Below are positions 40,271 to 48,810 of a DNA stretch of 64,000 bases, in pieces. A program made the translations under genes and the position numbers. The stretch lies in assembly GCA_041446545.1 (NCBI GenBank), contig JBGOEJ010000006.1:62001-126000 (forward strand), given 5' to 3'. A model generated the notes under the pieces. It had not been told where the DNA came from, made no database searches, and saw only the letters and a list, made by a program, of their open reading frames with translations. The stretch's first letter is position 1; each line of letters starts with the position of its first letter. This DNA comes from Fervidibacter canadensis (lineage in GTDB: Bacteria > Armatimonadota > Fervidibacteria > Fervidibacterales > Fervidibacteraceae).

Positions 40271-41761
40271 ATGCCGCAAGTGACGGTGGTCATCGGTGAT
40301 TCGTTGACGACGGAGCGGGATGCGGTGCTTTTAGGTGTCTTTGAAGATGATGGGCGATGGACGGGCACATTGGCGAAAGCCGACAAAGCGCTGAATGGGC
40401 AATTAAGCAAATTGCGGGAGTGGGGCGAAGTGAAGGGCAAGTTGGGCGAAGTGACCGTCGTCCACTCCCTCGGTTTACTTCCGCCCCGACGGCTCGTTTT
40501 ATTCGGGCTGGGCAAGAGGAATGAAGTGGACGCCGAAACGGTGCGCCGTGCCGTCGGCAACGCCGTCAAGACCCTCAACCAAATCGGCGTCCGCCATGCT
40601 GCCCTTGTCCCACCCGAAACCGACCGATTGACCCCCTCCGACCTCGCCCGAGCCATCACGGAAGCGACCCTCCTTGCCAGTTACCGCTACAGCAAAAAGT
40701 CATCGGACGACGGGAAGCCATCGTTGGAGCGATTGGAATTGATAGCGACCAGCCGTCGCAGCGCTTCAGAGATGGGAACAGGCGTCCATTTGGGCACAGT
40801 GATGGCAGAGGCGACGAATTTCGCCCGCGACTTGGTCAACGCCCCGCCGATGGAGTTGACCCCGACGACATTAGCCGAACAAGCGAAAGCGGTCGCCGAA
40901 AAGAGAGGGCTTGACTGCGAAATTTACGACGAGCGTTGGATGGAAGAAGTCGGCATGGGCGCATTGCGAGCCGTTTCCCTCGGCTCTGACCAACCGCCCC
41001 GTTTCATCGTCCTGCGCTACGAAGGCAAAGCCGGCGCTCCAACCATCGGCTTGGTCGGCAAAGGCATCACTTTTGATTCGGGCGGTTTGTGTCTGAAGAC
41101 GGCGGAAGGGATGTTGGAGATGAAGGGCGACATGGCGGGCGCAGCCGCTGTTATCGCTGCGATGGACGCTATCGCCCAACTGCAACCTGCCATCAATGTC
41201 TTAGGGTGCGTGCCAGCGACCGAAAACATGCCCGGCGGTCGCGCTTTCAAGCCCGGCGACATCTTGCGCACCTACAGCGGCAAGACAGTAGAAGTCATCA
41301 ACACCGATGCGGAAGGGCGGTTGATTTTGGCAGATGCCATCAGTTACGCCAAAGAGCAAGGCGCTTCCCCCATCTTGGACGCTGCCACCCTGACGGGTGC
41401 CGCCATCATCGCCCTCGGTCCCGTTTGCACGGGCGCTTTTGGCAACGACGAACAGTTGGTGCGGGAAGTGGTGGAAGTGGGCAAGCAAGTGGGCGAACCT
41501 ATCTGGGCGATGCCGATGTTTGCCGATTACCGTGAATTGCTCAAGAGCGATTTCGCCGACATCAAAAACACGGGTGGACGCCCCGGCGGCGCCATCACGG
41601 CAGCGTGGTTCATCGGAGAATTCGTCGGCGAAACACCTTGGGTGCACTTAGACATCGCCCCCACCTTCTGGAGCGACAAAGACTGCCACTACTTCCGCAA
41701 AGGCGCCACAGGCGTTGCCGTCCGGACATTTGTTCAGTTCGTGCTTCGGCGCAGCCGCTGA
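40271..41761 (+). CDS. pepA: Leucyl aminopeptidase (M17 family)
   Basis: A cytosolic dizinc exopeptidase releasing N-terminal residues from peptides. 496 residues: a variable N-domain and the M17 catalytic domain with LVNAPPMELTPTTLAE, GLVGKGITFDSGGLCLKTAE, MKGDMAGAAAVIAAM, NTDAEGRLILADAISYA (signature) and AATLTGAAIIALGP. Metal ligands Lys/Asp/Asp/Asp/Glu are all present. The ATG at 40271 has GGAGGTGGGA upstream. In some bacteria PepA also binds DNA; the repeats upstream of this gene make that worth noting. Confidence 0.96.
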   Translation: MPQVTVVIGDSLTTERDAVLLGVFEDDGRWTGTLAKADKALNGQLSKLREWGEVKGKLGEVTVVHSLGLLPPRRLVLFGLGKRNEVDAETVRRAVGNAVKTLNQIGVRHAALVPPETDRLTPSDLARAITEATLLASYRYSKKSSDDGKPSLERLELIATSRRSASEMGTGVHLGTVMAEATNFARDLVNAPPMELTPTTLAEQAKAVAEKRGLDCEIYDERWMEEVGMGALRAVSLGSDQPPRFIVLRYEGKAGAPTIGLVGKGITFDSGGLCLKTAEGMLEMKGDMAGAAAVIAAMDAIAQLQPAINVLGCVPATENMPGGRAFKPGDILRTYSGKTVEVINTDAEGRLILADAISYAKEQGASPILDAATLTGAAIIALGPVCTGAFGNDEQLVREVVEVGKQVGEPIWAMPMFADYRELLKSDFADIKNTGGRPGGAITAAWFIGEFVGETPWVHLDIAPTFWSDKDCHYFRKGATGVAVRTFVQFVLRRSR

Positions 41762-41764
41762 CAG

Positions 41765-41793
41765 TTGCATTAGAGCATCTGATGTGTTACACT
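41765..41793 (+). promoter_or_regulatory. Candidate promoter of cspA
   Basis: TTGCAT and TACACT are separated by 17 bases, directly after the pepA stop. It implies a GC-rich leader of about 100 bases before the cspA start, containing possible stems (CGGGCTTCCG near 41831) and ending in GAAGGAGG. Long structured leaders are typical of cold-shock mRNAs. Confidence 0.55.
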
Positions 41794-41900
41794 GGCAGCG
41801 ACGCACGGTCGGATTCGTGCCGCTGCCGCACCGGGCTTCCGGAGGCAGGGGACGCTATCCGCACCGTCGCGCCAAACCTGCCGAAGGAGGTTCGGTCACA

Positions 41901-42116
41901 ATGGCGAAATTCAAAGGCACGGTCAAGTGGTTCAACGAGTCCAAAGGCTACGGGTTTATCTCCCGTGATGACGGTCAGGACATCTTTGTCCACTACAGTG
42001 CCATTGAGGGCGAGGGCTTCCGCACTTTGCGGCAAGGGCAAAGGGTGGAGTTTGATGTCGTGGACTCGCCCAAAGGTCCCCGCGCCGACAAGGTGCGCGT
42101 CGTCCGAGAGTTCTGA
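41901..42116 (+). CDS. Cold-shock protein (CspA family)
   Basis: A 71-residue single OB-fold protein that binds single-stranded RNA and DNA and melts RNA structure. MAKFKGTVKWFNESKGYGFI contains RNP1-like KGYGFI, and DIFVHYSAI is RNP2. The ATG at 41901 has AAGGAGG upstream. In a presumed hyperthermophile it may serve as a general RNA chaperone. A terminator follows and menG is convergent. Confidence 0.97.
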   Translation: MAKFKGTVKWFNESKGYGFISRDDGQDIFVHYSAIEGEGFRTLRQGQRVEFDVVDSPKGPRADKVRVVREF

Positions 42117-42137
42117 CGCCGAAGGCACTTGCCTGAT

Positions 42138-42168
42138 GGGGCGGGTAACTTTCGCCCGCCCCGCTTTA
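42138..42168 (+). terminator. Terminator after cspA
   Basis: An 8-bp GC stem (GGGGCGGG / CCCGCCCC) with a nine-base loop, followed by GCTTTA. The T-run is weak, and the hairpin sits against the stop of the convergent methyltransferase gene. Confidence 0.65.
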
Positions 42169-42867
42169 TCGCATTCCCAAAAGGCAAGTGGTGACGCCGA
42201 AAGAAAGGGAAGCCCAACGCACTCGGCGAAAACCTGCCTCTTGCATCCTTTGGGCGATGACTTCTGTCGGTAAAAAGGTGCGCATGGACGCCGCCAAATA
42301 GGCGTAAGCGATGGAATCGCCTAACCAGCCGCCCACCTTTGGGACGAGATAGCGGACGAAGAGTCCGATGGGCGTTTGCCACCATCTTTCGGGTGGCTGA
42401 CAAAACTCCAAAATCACCGCGACGCCTCCTGTCTTCAGCACCCGTGCCATTTCCCTCAAGCCGCCGTCAAGGTCACTAAAGTTTCGGATGACAAAGGCTG
42501 CCAAGATGGCATCAGCGCAACCGTCAGGGAGCGGCAATCGCAAGGCATCGCTGAGCATCCAAGCGCACCGTGAGCGCCAAGAAGGAAGCGTCTTACCTCG
42601 GGCTAACCGCAACATGGGAAGGGACAAATCCACACCGATGACCTTTGCGTCGGGGCAACGGCGCAAAGCGGCGAAGGCAAAATCGCCCGTTCCTGTGCCG
42701 ATGTCTACGATTACTTTCGCCGACAGCGGAAGCCACTGGACAGCAAATTGCCGCCACCGTAAATCCATGCCGAAACTGAGCAAGTGATTGAGCAAGTCAT
42801 AACGGGGGGCGATGGTGCTGAACATTTGAGCGATGGCGTCGCGTTGCCGCTGCAGTAACCGCTCCAT
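42166..42867 (-). CDS. UbiE/MenG quinone C-methyltransferase
   Basis: A SAM-dependent enzyme methylating the ring of demethylmenaquinone or a ubiquinone precursor. 233 residues: MFSTIAPRYDLLNHLLSFGM, WRQFAV, VDIGTGTGDFAFAALRR (SAM loop), GVDLSLPMLRLAR, LPDGCADAILAAFVIRNFSD and GLREMARVLKTGG. APRYD-x-LN and IRN match the UbiE/COQ5 signature. Its ATG overlaps the ilvA stop as TGATG. Menaquinone is the more likely quinone for this lineage, but no men genes are here to confirm it. Confidence 0.93.
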   Translation of the reverse strand: MERLLQRQRDAIAQMFSTIAPRYDLLNHLLSFGMDLRWRQFAVQWLPLSAKVIVDIGTGTGDFAFAALRRCPDAKVIGVDLSLPMLRLARGKTLPSWRSRCAWMLSDALRLPLPDGCADAILAAFVIRNFSDLDGGLREMARVLKTGGVAVILEFCQPPERWWQTPIGLFVRYLVPKVGGWLGDSIAYAYLAASMRTFLPTEVIAQRMQEAGFRRVRWASLSFGVTTCLLGMR

Positions 42868-43880
42868 CAAAGTTCGCCCCCACCGTCAAGGATGTGGCGC
42901 AGCAAGATCGGCTCAATGTTGCCGCCACTGACGACGCAAGCGACGATGGCATTAGGTGAGACACTTACCTTGCCCGTTAGCAATCCCGCCAAAGCGGCAG
43001 CGCCTGCCAGTTCTGCCACGACTTTTGCGTGAAGGAGCAACATTCGCACCGCTTCCATCATCTCGTCGTCGGTGACCAACGCAATCGGTTCCTCTAAAAG
43101 GGCTTGGATGACCGCAAAAGGCACTGCCCCAGGGCGCGACACCGCCATCCCATCCGCCAGCGTTTGCACCGACGGCAGGGTGATGGGTTCGCCTGCTTGC
43201 AACGAAGCGGTCAAGGCAGCCGCCCCTTCCGCCTCTATGCCGATCACCCGTAGGGATGGTTTCAAGTGGCAAGCGGTCAACAAACTCCCTGCCAACAACG
43301 CTCCGCCGCCGACAGGGACGATGAGGGTGTCCACTTCGGGCGCATCTTCCAAAATCTCCCATGCGATGGTCGCTTGAGCGGCGACGACGAAAGGGTCATC
43401 AAAACTGGGCAGGAAAAGCAACCCCCTCTCTTGCGCCAACGCTTTGGCGAAGGATTCCGCTTGAGCGTAAGTTTCTCCGAAGCGGAGAAGGCGAGCGCCG
43501 AAGGCTTCAATGGCACGGGTCTTGACGGAAGGTGTCGTTTCGGGGACGACGACCCAAGCGGGGATGCCAAAGCGTTGCGCTAAAAAGGCAACGCCTTTGC
43601 CGTGATTACCTGTGGACGCACAAACGACACCCCGCCGCCGCATTTCTTCGGGCACGCTGAGTAACTTGACCAAACCGCCCCGAACCTTGAACGCTCCCGT
43701 CCACTGCAAATTTTCCAACTTGAGCAATACGCGGACACCCAACCGCTCAGAAAGTTCGGGACATTCCAAAAGCGGTGTTCGGCGTAAATGTTGGCGAATC
43801 CACTGGCGGGCTTGTTGCACCATCCGCCACGAAACTTGCCCGACTTCCGCTCCGAGCGCTAACTCGGCTTTTTCCGCCAT
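42867..43880 (-). CDS. Threonine/serine dehydratase (PLP-dependent)
   Basis: A fold-type II PLP enzyme deaminating threonine or serine to 2-oxoacids. 337 residues: TPLLECPELSERLGVRVLLK, PLP lysine in TGAFKVRGGLVKL, STGNHGKGVAFLAQRFG (SxGNHG), VPVGGGALLAGS (phosphate-binding GGG) and VVSGGNIEPILL. No C-terminal ACT regulatory domain is present, so it is a short catabolic or unregulated biosynthetic type. The ATG at 43880 follows AAGGAGTG. It is the middle of a moaB-ilvA-menG run. Confidence 0.92.
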   Translation of the reverse strand: MAEKAELALGAEVGQVSWRMVQQARQWIRQHLRRTPLLECPELSERLGVRVLLKLENLQWTGAFKVRGGLVKLLSVPEEMRRRGVVCASTGNHGKGVAFLAQRFGIPAWVVVPETTPSVKTRAIEAFGARLLRFGETYAQAESFAKALAQERGLLFLPSFDDPFVVAAQATIAWEILEDAPEVDTLIVPVGGGALLAGSLLTACHLKPSLRVIGIEAEGAAALTASLQAGEPITLPSVQTLADGMAVSRPGAVPFAVIQALLEEPIALVTDDEMMEAVRMLLLHAKVVAELAGAAALAGLLTGKVSVSPNAIVACVVSGGNIEPILLRHILDGGGEL

Positions 43881-43885
43881 CGCTG

Positions 43886-44434
43886 TCACTCCTTCGCTCT
43901 TGAGGGAAGGGATTGCCCTCGCACCGTCCAAACAAGGTGGCGCAACTCAGGCAAGATGAGCCGATGCAACGCCAATTGGCAGGCTTGAGGCGAACCGGGC
44001 AGGCAGAAAACAGGCTTGCCGTTGGCGACACCCGCAAAGGCACGGCTCATCAGGGCAGCGCTTCCGATGTCAGCGAAACTGAGTTGGCGAAAAAGTTCGC
44101 CGAAACCATCCAAGCGTTTGTCCAACAAGGGCAAGAGGGCTTCAGCGGCGATGTCGCGGGGGCTGACACCCGTGCTGCCTGTCGTGATGATGGCGTCTAC
44201 CTCCTCGTCTGTCGCCCACGCCACGAAAATGGCGCGCACTTGCCAAATTTCGTCGCGGACGATGCGATAGCGGGTGACATGGTGTCCTGCCGCTTCCAAC
44301 GAGGCGCGAATCAATTGCCCACTGGTGTCTGTCTCCTCGGTGCGGGTATCGCTGATGGTCAGCACGGCGCAGCGAACCGAAGGAATTTGCTCGGCGTGAC
44401 GGCGATGGGCTTCATGGGAGCGGATGTCGGTCAT
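43886..44434 (-). CDS. moaB: Molybdenum cofactor biosynthesis protein MoaB/MogA
   Basis: Adenylates molybdopterin during molybdenum cofactor synthesis. 182 residues: CAVLTISDTRTEETDTSGQL, EEVDAIITTGSTGVSPRDIA (TGGTG-type loop) and GKPVFCLPGSPQACQLAL. Six bases separate it from the dehydratase gene. Molybdoenzymes and other moa genes are not in the window. Confidence 0.94.
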   Translation of the reverse strand: MTDIRSHEAHRRHAEQIPSVRCAVLTISDTRTEETDTSGQLIRASLEAAGHHVTRYRIVRDEIWQVRAIFVAWATDEEVDAIITTGSTGVSPRDIAAEALLPLLDKRLDGFGELFRQLSFADIGSAALMSRAFAGVANGKPVFCLPGSPQACQLALHRLILPELRHLVWTVRGQSLPSRAKE

Positions 44435-44440
44435 GAGCCC

Positions 44441-44929
44441 TCACTCCTTTCCTGCGGGATAGAAGGGCAGCTCTTGTGATGCCTGCAACTTTTTGACCAG
44501 TTTCGCCACCAACTCCGCCAATTGGTCGCGGACTTCTCGGTAAGCCTCTAACGTCGTCCCGTAAGGGTCGGGGACTTCGCCCTTTGCTCCGACGAATTCA
44601 GGCAGGGTGAAAACTTTGCCCTGCAATTCGGGGGCTAACGACAGCAAGTGCTCCTTTTGGCTGGCGGTCATCGTCAGGATGACATCTGCCCAGTCCAACA
44701 ATTCCCAACTGATGAATTGCGAACGATGGGCAGAAGCATCAATGCCCAACTCTTTCAAAACGGCAAGGGTTTCAGGGGAAACAGGTTCGCCCGTCGCAGC
44801 GTAAATGCCTGCTGAGCGGGCTTCCAAAGGCACATTCCATCGTTGGGCGAAATGCCGCAGCAAGTATTCCGCCATCGGGCTACGGCAAATGTTGCCCGCG
44901 CAAACGAACAAAACTCGTCGGATGGGCAT
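44441..44929 (-). CDS. Low-molecular-weight protein tyrosine (or arginine) phosphatase
   Basis: A 162-residue phosphatase with the P-loop VLFVCAGNICRSPMAEYLLR (C-x5-R-S) at the N-terminus and the general acid in VPDPYGTTLEAY. ARSAGIYAATGEPVSP and FISWELLDWADVILTM are typical. The residue after CxGN being Ile is common to YwlE/Wzb types, so the protein could act on phosphoarginine or tyrosine; it cannot be told from sequence. The ATG at 44929 follows AAGGAGAGG. Two Hanks kinases occur in this window, but they act on Ser/Thr. Confidence 0.92.
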   Translation of the reverse strand: MPIRRVLFVCAGNICRSPMAEYLLRHFAQRWNVPLEARSAGIYAATGEPVSPETLAVLKELGIDASAHRSQFISWELLDWADVILTMTASQKEHLLSLAPELQGKVFTLPEFVGAKGEVPDPYGTTLEAYREVRDQLAELVAKLVKKLQASQELPFYPAGKE

Positions 44930-45050
44930 GGCGCCTCTCCTTCCTCGCAAGGTTTAGCGCACCACCCTAATCCTGCCACCTGCCGATAAACCGCGTTAGT
45001 CCTGCTCCCTTTGCGCCACACTTCCTATGAAACTTTGAGCGAGGGAGGCG

Positions 45051-46293
45051 ATGGCGACGATGATGACGCGTCGGCAATGGTTGAAGATGACGGGCGCTGC
45101 GGCGTTGACGGTTGGCATCGGTCCGCTGGTCTTGACGGATCGGGTGAAAGGCGCTAACGACCGCCTCCGCTTGGGCATCATCGGTGTGGGAGCGAGAGGC
45201 TCGGCGCTGATGCGGGAAGCCTACGAAGTCGGCAAAGAACTCAACGCCGAAATTGTCGCCCTTTGCGATGTCTGGCGGAGGAACTTGGAACGGGCAGCGG
45301 CGCAAGTGCAAAGGTGGTATGGACGCGAGCCCCTGAAGTTTGTCGCCCACGAGGATTTGCTCGCCAGCAAGGAAGTTGGACGCTGTCATCATCGCTACGG
45401 CTGATTTCCAACATGCCCGCCACCTCATTGACGCCATGAAAGCGGGCAAGGACGCTTATTGCGAAAAGCCGATGGCGAATGACCTGAATGAAGCGAACGA
45501 ATGCTTGCGGGTTTGGAAGCAAACGCGGCGGGTCGTGCAAATCGGGACGCAGCGGCGCAGCGACGGGCGATGGGCAGCGGAGTTGATTCAGTCGGGCATC
45601 TTGGGCACCATCACCCGCGTGGAAAGTCAATGGCACTTTTACGGACCGCGTTGGCGTCGTCCCAGTGATGTCAAGGATGCTTTGAAAGACCCGAGGCAAA
45701 TTGACTGGCAGCGCTTTTTGATGGGCAAACCCAAGCGTCCCTTTGACCCTCATCGCTTCGTGGAGTGGCGGCTCTACCGAGACTACTCCAGCGGGCTCAT
45801 TGACCAGTGGATGAGCCACATGATTGATGTCGTCCACTGGCTGACAGGCGAACGCTTCCCGAAAAGCGTCGTGGCGCATGGCGGCATCTTCCTTTGGAAA
45901 GATGGGCGTGAAAACGAAGATGTCATCGTCGTGGCTCTGGAATATCCCAAAGGCTTCCTGTGCACTTTCAGCGCCAGTTTGACTAACAGCGCAGGCGGTT
46001 CAGAGTTAGTCCTTCGGGGCACCAACGGAAGTTTTGACAGCGGCACTTGGACGGTCACGGGCGAAGGGGGCGGGGAGAAACGGTTGAAGGACGCCCTCAA
46101 AATCCGACCCAAACCCTCCGTCCCACACATGCGCAACTGGCTGGAGTGCGTCCGCTCTCGCCAACAACCCAACGCCACTGTGGAGCACGGTTATCAGCAT
46201 TCCATCGCTTGCATCATGGCGGCTCAAGCGCTGTGGACAGGGCGACGCATCCTCTTTGATGCCCAACAAGCCCGTCTGGTCGCCGAAGGCTAA
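45051..46293 (+). pseudogene. Tat-exported Gfo/Idh/MocA oxidoreductase, one-base frameshift
   Basis: The first 108 codons encode a Tat signal (TRRQWLKMTGAAALTVG) and a Rossmann start (LRLGIIGVGARGSALMREA, VALCDVWRRN). The frame then breaks at GAAGTTGGACGC near 45376: deleting one T restores KEVDAVIIATADFQHARHLI, continuing KDAYCEKPMANDLNEANECL to the stop at 46293. The downstream part has GLIDQWMSHMIDVVHWLTGE (catalytic Asp/His) and a normal C-terminus. Full length would be about 413 residues. Everything else looks intact, so this is either a recent mutation or a sequencing/assembly error. The first ATG is chosen; one at 45060 is similar. Confidence 0.88.
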
Positions 46294-46296
46294 CCC

Positions 46297-47715
46297 TCAT
46301 CGCTTTGAAGGTTGCTCCGAAGGGGCGCCTTGCGGAGAGGGAGGCGGAGTTGAAGGGTTGGAAGATGGCGCAGAAGGTGAGGGGGGAGAAGAGGGAGCGT
46401 TGCTACTTTTTTCTGGCGGGGCAGGTTTCGCAGGTTCTGTGGGCGCTTCTGGCTGGACAGGCGGCGGGGGCGCTATCACGCCTTCGGAAGGTAAGGGAAC
46501 GACTTCCACTGGCTCATGATTAAGGGGCACGCCTTCGCTGGAGTTTGCCTCAAGGTCTTCCGTCGGCGTTGCTTCAGGGTGAGGGGTGCGCCGCCGGTGG
46601 GAGCGGGTCGGATGGTCTGCTCTTGGTCGGGCAGCCACTTTCAGCAAACGGCTCACATCGCCCGCTCCCTGCTCCCATTGGGCGACAAGAAAAGTCGTCC
46701 CTAAAAGGTCTGCTAACACCTGTGGGGTTTTCTCTCGGTCGGGGATGAGGATGCTGCCCAAACGGGGATGGCGGGCGAAAAGTCCTGGCAAGGTCGCCGT
46801 CTTAATGTCGTCCAAATTCACCTGCCTTGCGAAGTTCGCCAAACTCAACATCGTTCGCGTGTCCATGTCCGTCGCCAGATACTCGTGGGCGATGGCAGCC
46901 AATTGAGGCAACTTGGCGACCATGCTCGGTTGCAACAATTTTTTCGCCAATGCCCTCAAAAACTTTTGCTGCCGCTGCACTCGCCCGATATCGCCTGTCG
47001 GGTCCCAGTGCTCAATTTTGACCTTGCACTTGGGGCAGAAGCGCCGATAACCCTTGCTGCGATAGCGGACATAACCGATGGCTTCCTTTCCGTTGAGGTG
47101 ATGGAAGCCGCGCTGCAAATGGATGTGCAAATTGCCCCAATTGTCGTCGTAGTGCATGTCATACTCCACGAACAAATCCACGCCACCGACCAAGTCCACG
47201 AGTTTGACGAAGGCGTCAAAGGTGACTTGCACGAAATGATGGGTCTCAATCCCGAACTCTTCCGCCAGCACTTTTTGCAACTCCTGCGGACCGCCGATGG
47301 CGTGGACGGCGTTGATTTTGTGCAACTTTCCGTTGTAGCGGATGATTGTGTCGCGAGGGATGGACAAAATCGCCCCACTGCCGTCTCGGTTCAAACTGAT
47401 GACCAAAATCGTGTCGGAGCGAGCCGGTTTGGGCAAAGGGCGCCCTCGGTTGTCGTAATCTCGGTCGGCGCCGACGACGAGGATGTTCAGCCGATCCCGT
47501 CCCGCAAAGGCGTAGTCGGCAGGAACGACCCAATTGGCAACCGTTTCGGCAAGGTGCTCTACGGGTGTCCGCTTCCCTTGCCGATGCAAATAGAGGGAAA
47601 CACCCGCAAAGCAAGAAATTGCCAGCGTCAAGCAAAGACCGAGTGCTATCAGCACCCGTCGTCCTTTTTCCCATCGGCGCCGTCGCTGCCTATCAGAAAT
47701 GGGCACTGTCCGCAT
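46297..47715 (-). CDS. LytR-CpsA-Psr (LCP) family cell wall ligase
   Basis: Transfers undecaprenyl-linked polymers onto peptidoglycan outside the membrane. 472 residues: basic cytoplasmic head, one transmembrane helix (VLIALGLCLTLAISCFAGVS), then the LCP domain with NILVVGADRD, PARSDTILVISLNRDG, LSIPRDTIIRYNG, HKINAVHAIGG, VDLVGGVDLFVEYDMHYDD, HLNGKEAIGYVRYRS and RVQRQQKFLRALAKKL. A small FCPKCKVKIEH insertion sits between YVRYRS and DIGRVQRQQ. The last 120 residues are Pro/Ser/Glu-rich and disordered, as in wall-spanning tails. The ATG at 47715 follows AGGAGGCG. Confidence 0.93.
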   Translation of the reverse strand: MRTVPISDRQRRRRWEKGRRVLIALGLCLTLAISCFAGVSLYLHRQGKRTPVEHLAETVANWVVPADYAFAGRDRLNILVVGADRDYDNRGRPLPKPARSDTILVISLNRDGSGAILSIPRDTIIRYNGKLHKINAVHAIGGPQELQKVLAEEFGIETHHFVQVTFDAFVKLVDLVGGVDLFVEYDMHYDDNWGNLHIHLQRGFHHLNGKEAIGYVRYRSKGYRRFCPKCKVKIEHWDPTGDIGRVQRQQKFLRALAKKLLQPSMVAKLPQLAAIAHEYLATDMDTRTMLSLANFARQVNLDDIKTATLPGLFARHPRLGSILIPDREKTPQVLADLLGTTFLVAQWEQGAGDVSRLLKVAARPRADHPTRSHRRRTPHPEATPTEDLEANSSEGVPLNHEPVEVVPLPSEGVIAPPPPVQPEAPTEPAKPAPPEKSSNAPSSPPSPSAPSSNPSTPPPSPQGAPSEQPSKR

Positions 47716-47777
47716 CCCTTTTCGCCTCCTAAGAGCAGGCAACCCAAAAGGCGACCGACCTCACTACGACGATAACT

Positions 47778-47793
47778 TTGACACACCCGTCAA
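47778..47793. promoter_or_regulatory. Short inverted repeat between cdsA and the LCP gene
   Basis: TTGAC and GTCAA arms flank six bases (ACACCC). It lies five bases from the cdsA stop and 62 bases upstream of the LCP start, so it could be a regulator site for the LCP gene. No convincing -10/-35 pair was found here. Confidence 0.25.
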
Positions 47794-47798
47794 CCTCC

Positions 47799-48665
47799 TC
47801 AACGCCCTTGCCAGAGTGCCCAAAAGTAAACGAAGGGCATGGCGAGGAGCAAACTGTCAAAGCGGTCTAAGATGCCACCATGCCCAGGGATGAGCCCGCT
47901 GAAATCCTTGATGCCCAAATCCCGTTTGAGGACGCTCTCGCACAAATCGCCGATTTGCCCGACAGCGCTGACGACAACCGCCATCGGCACTACTTGACGG
48001 AAGGTCAAAACAGTGCCGTTAGGTAGGAAGGGCAACAAGGCGGTGGTGAAAGCACCTGCGAGGACGCCGCCGACAATGCCTGCCAATGACCCTTCCCAAG
48101 TCTTGCCGGGACTAATTTGTGGGGCGATAGGGCGCTTTCCCCACCGAGTGCCGACAAAATAAGCCGTCGCATCCGTCGCCCATAAAATCGCCAGCGACAA
48201 AAGTAACACATCGCGCCCCAGTTCGCTTCCGTCATGTCCCCTCAACTGACGCAGCAACAGAGGGAAGGCGAAAAGGCTCAAGTAAAGGACGCTAAGCACC
48301 GTCGCCCCGACGCTTTGAATCCGCCAACCCATCGGCATCCCTTCGGCAGGCGTTGACGAGTGCCAAAAGATGTGCGCTGTCAGGCTGGCAAACAACGCCA
48401 CGAGCAGCAGAATCACCCAGAGGCGAAAAAAGTTGGTGGCATCGCCACCCATGAGAGGAAGCGCCATCAGCAACGCAAGGGGGCAAAGCAAAGCAATTTC
48501 CCGAAGGACAGCGATGCGCCGTCGGCGCATAGCCTTCGTCAATTCCCAAGCGCCGAGAGCCGTCAAAGTCAAGGCGGCAAGGTGGAGCGGTAACCCGCCC
48601 ACCCAAACCAAGAGCAATCCCAATGGAATGCCGATGAAGGCACTTGCTAATCGTTGCTTCAGCAC
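47799..48665 (-). CDS. cdsA: Phosphatidate cytidylyltransferase
   Basis: Makes CDP-diacylglycerol, the precursor of anionic phospholipids. 288 residues with about eight membrane segments. The C-terminus carries the full CdsA signature: SVLKRDLGIKDFSGLIPGHG followed by GILDRFDSLL. LKQRLASAFIGIPLGLLLVW is the standard N-terminus. ATDATAYFVGTRWGKRP and ISPGKTWEGSLAG are also conserved. The GTG at 48665 is preferred; the frame stays open into purB, but that part is not CdsA-like. The 145 bp before it, after purB, hold no clear gene. Confidence 0.95.
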   Translation of the reverse strand: MLKQRLASAFIGIPLGLLLVWVGGLPLHLAALTLTALGAWELTKAMRRRRIAVLREIALLCPLALLMALPLMGGDATNFFRLWVILLLVALFASLTAHIFWHSSTPAEGMPMGWRIQSVGATVLSVLYLSLFAFPLLLRQLRGHDGSELGRDVLLLSLAILWATDATAYFVGTRWGKRPIAPQISPGKTWEGSLAGIVGGVLAGAFTTALLPFLPNGTVLTFRQVVPMAVVVSAVGQIGDLCESVLKRDLGIKDFSGLIPGHGGILDRFDSLLLAMPFVYFWALWQGR

Positions 48666-48810
48666 CGAACCTTTCTCGCCTCCGCGTGTCAGCGTGCAAG
48701 GCTTGAACGGGCGAGCATTTTTGGCGTAGTTATCAGCCGCAACGGAGCGGCGGGTTGACGGTGCTGGGGAAGCCGCTTTGGTGCTTCCTATTTCGTCGTG
48801 GCTCTGCCCG

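Noticed and set aside
45375..45404. TGA ending the first part of the 45051 oxidoreductase, considered as a second selenocysteine codon
   Set aside because: The frame before it (GRCHHRYG) is not family-like; deleting one T upstream restores homology, so it is a frameshift.
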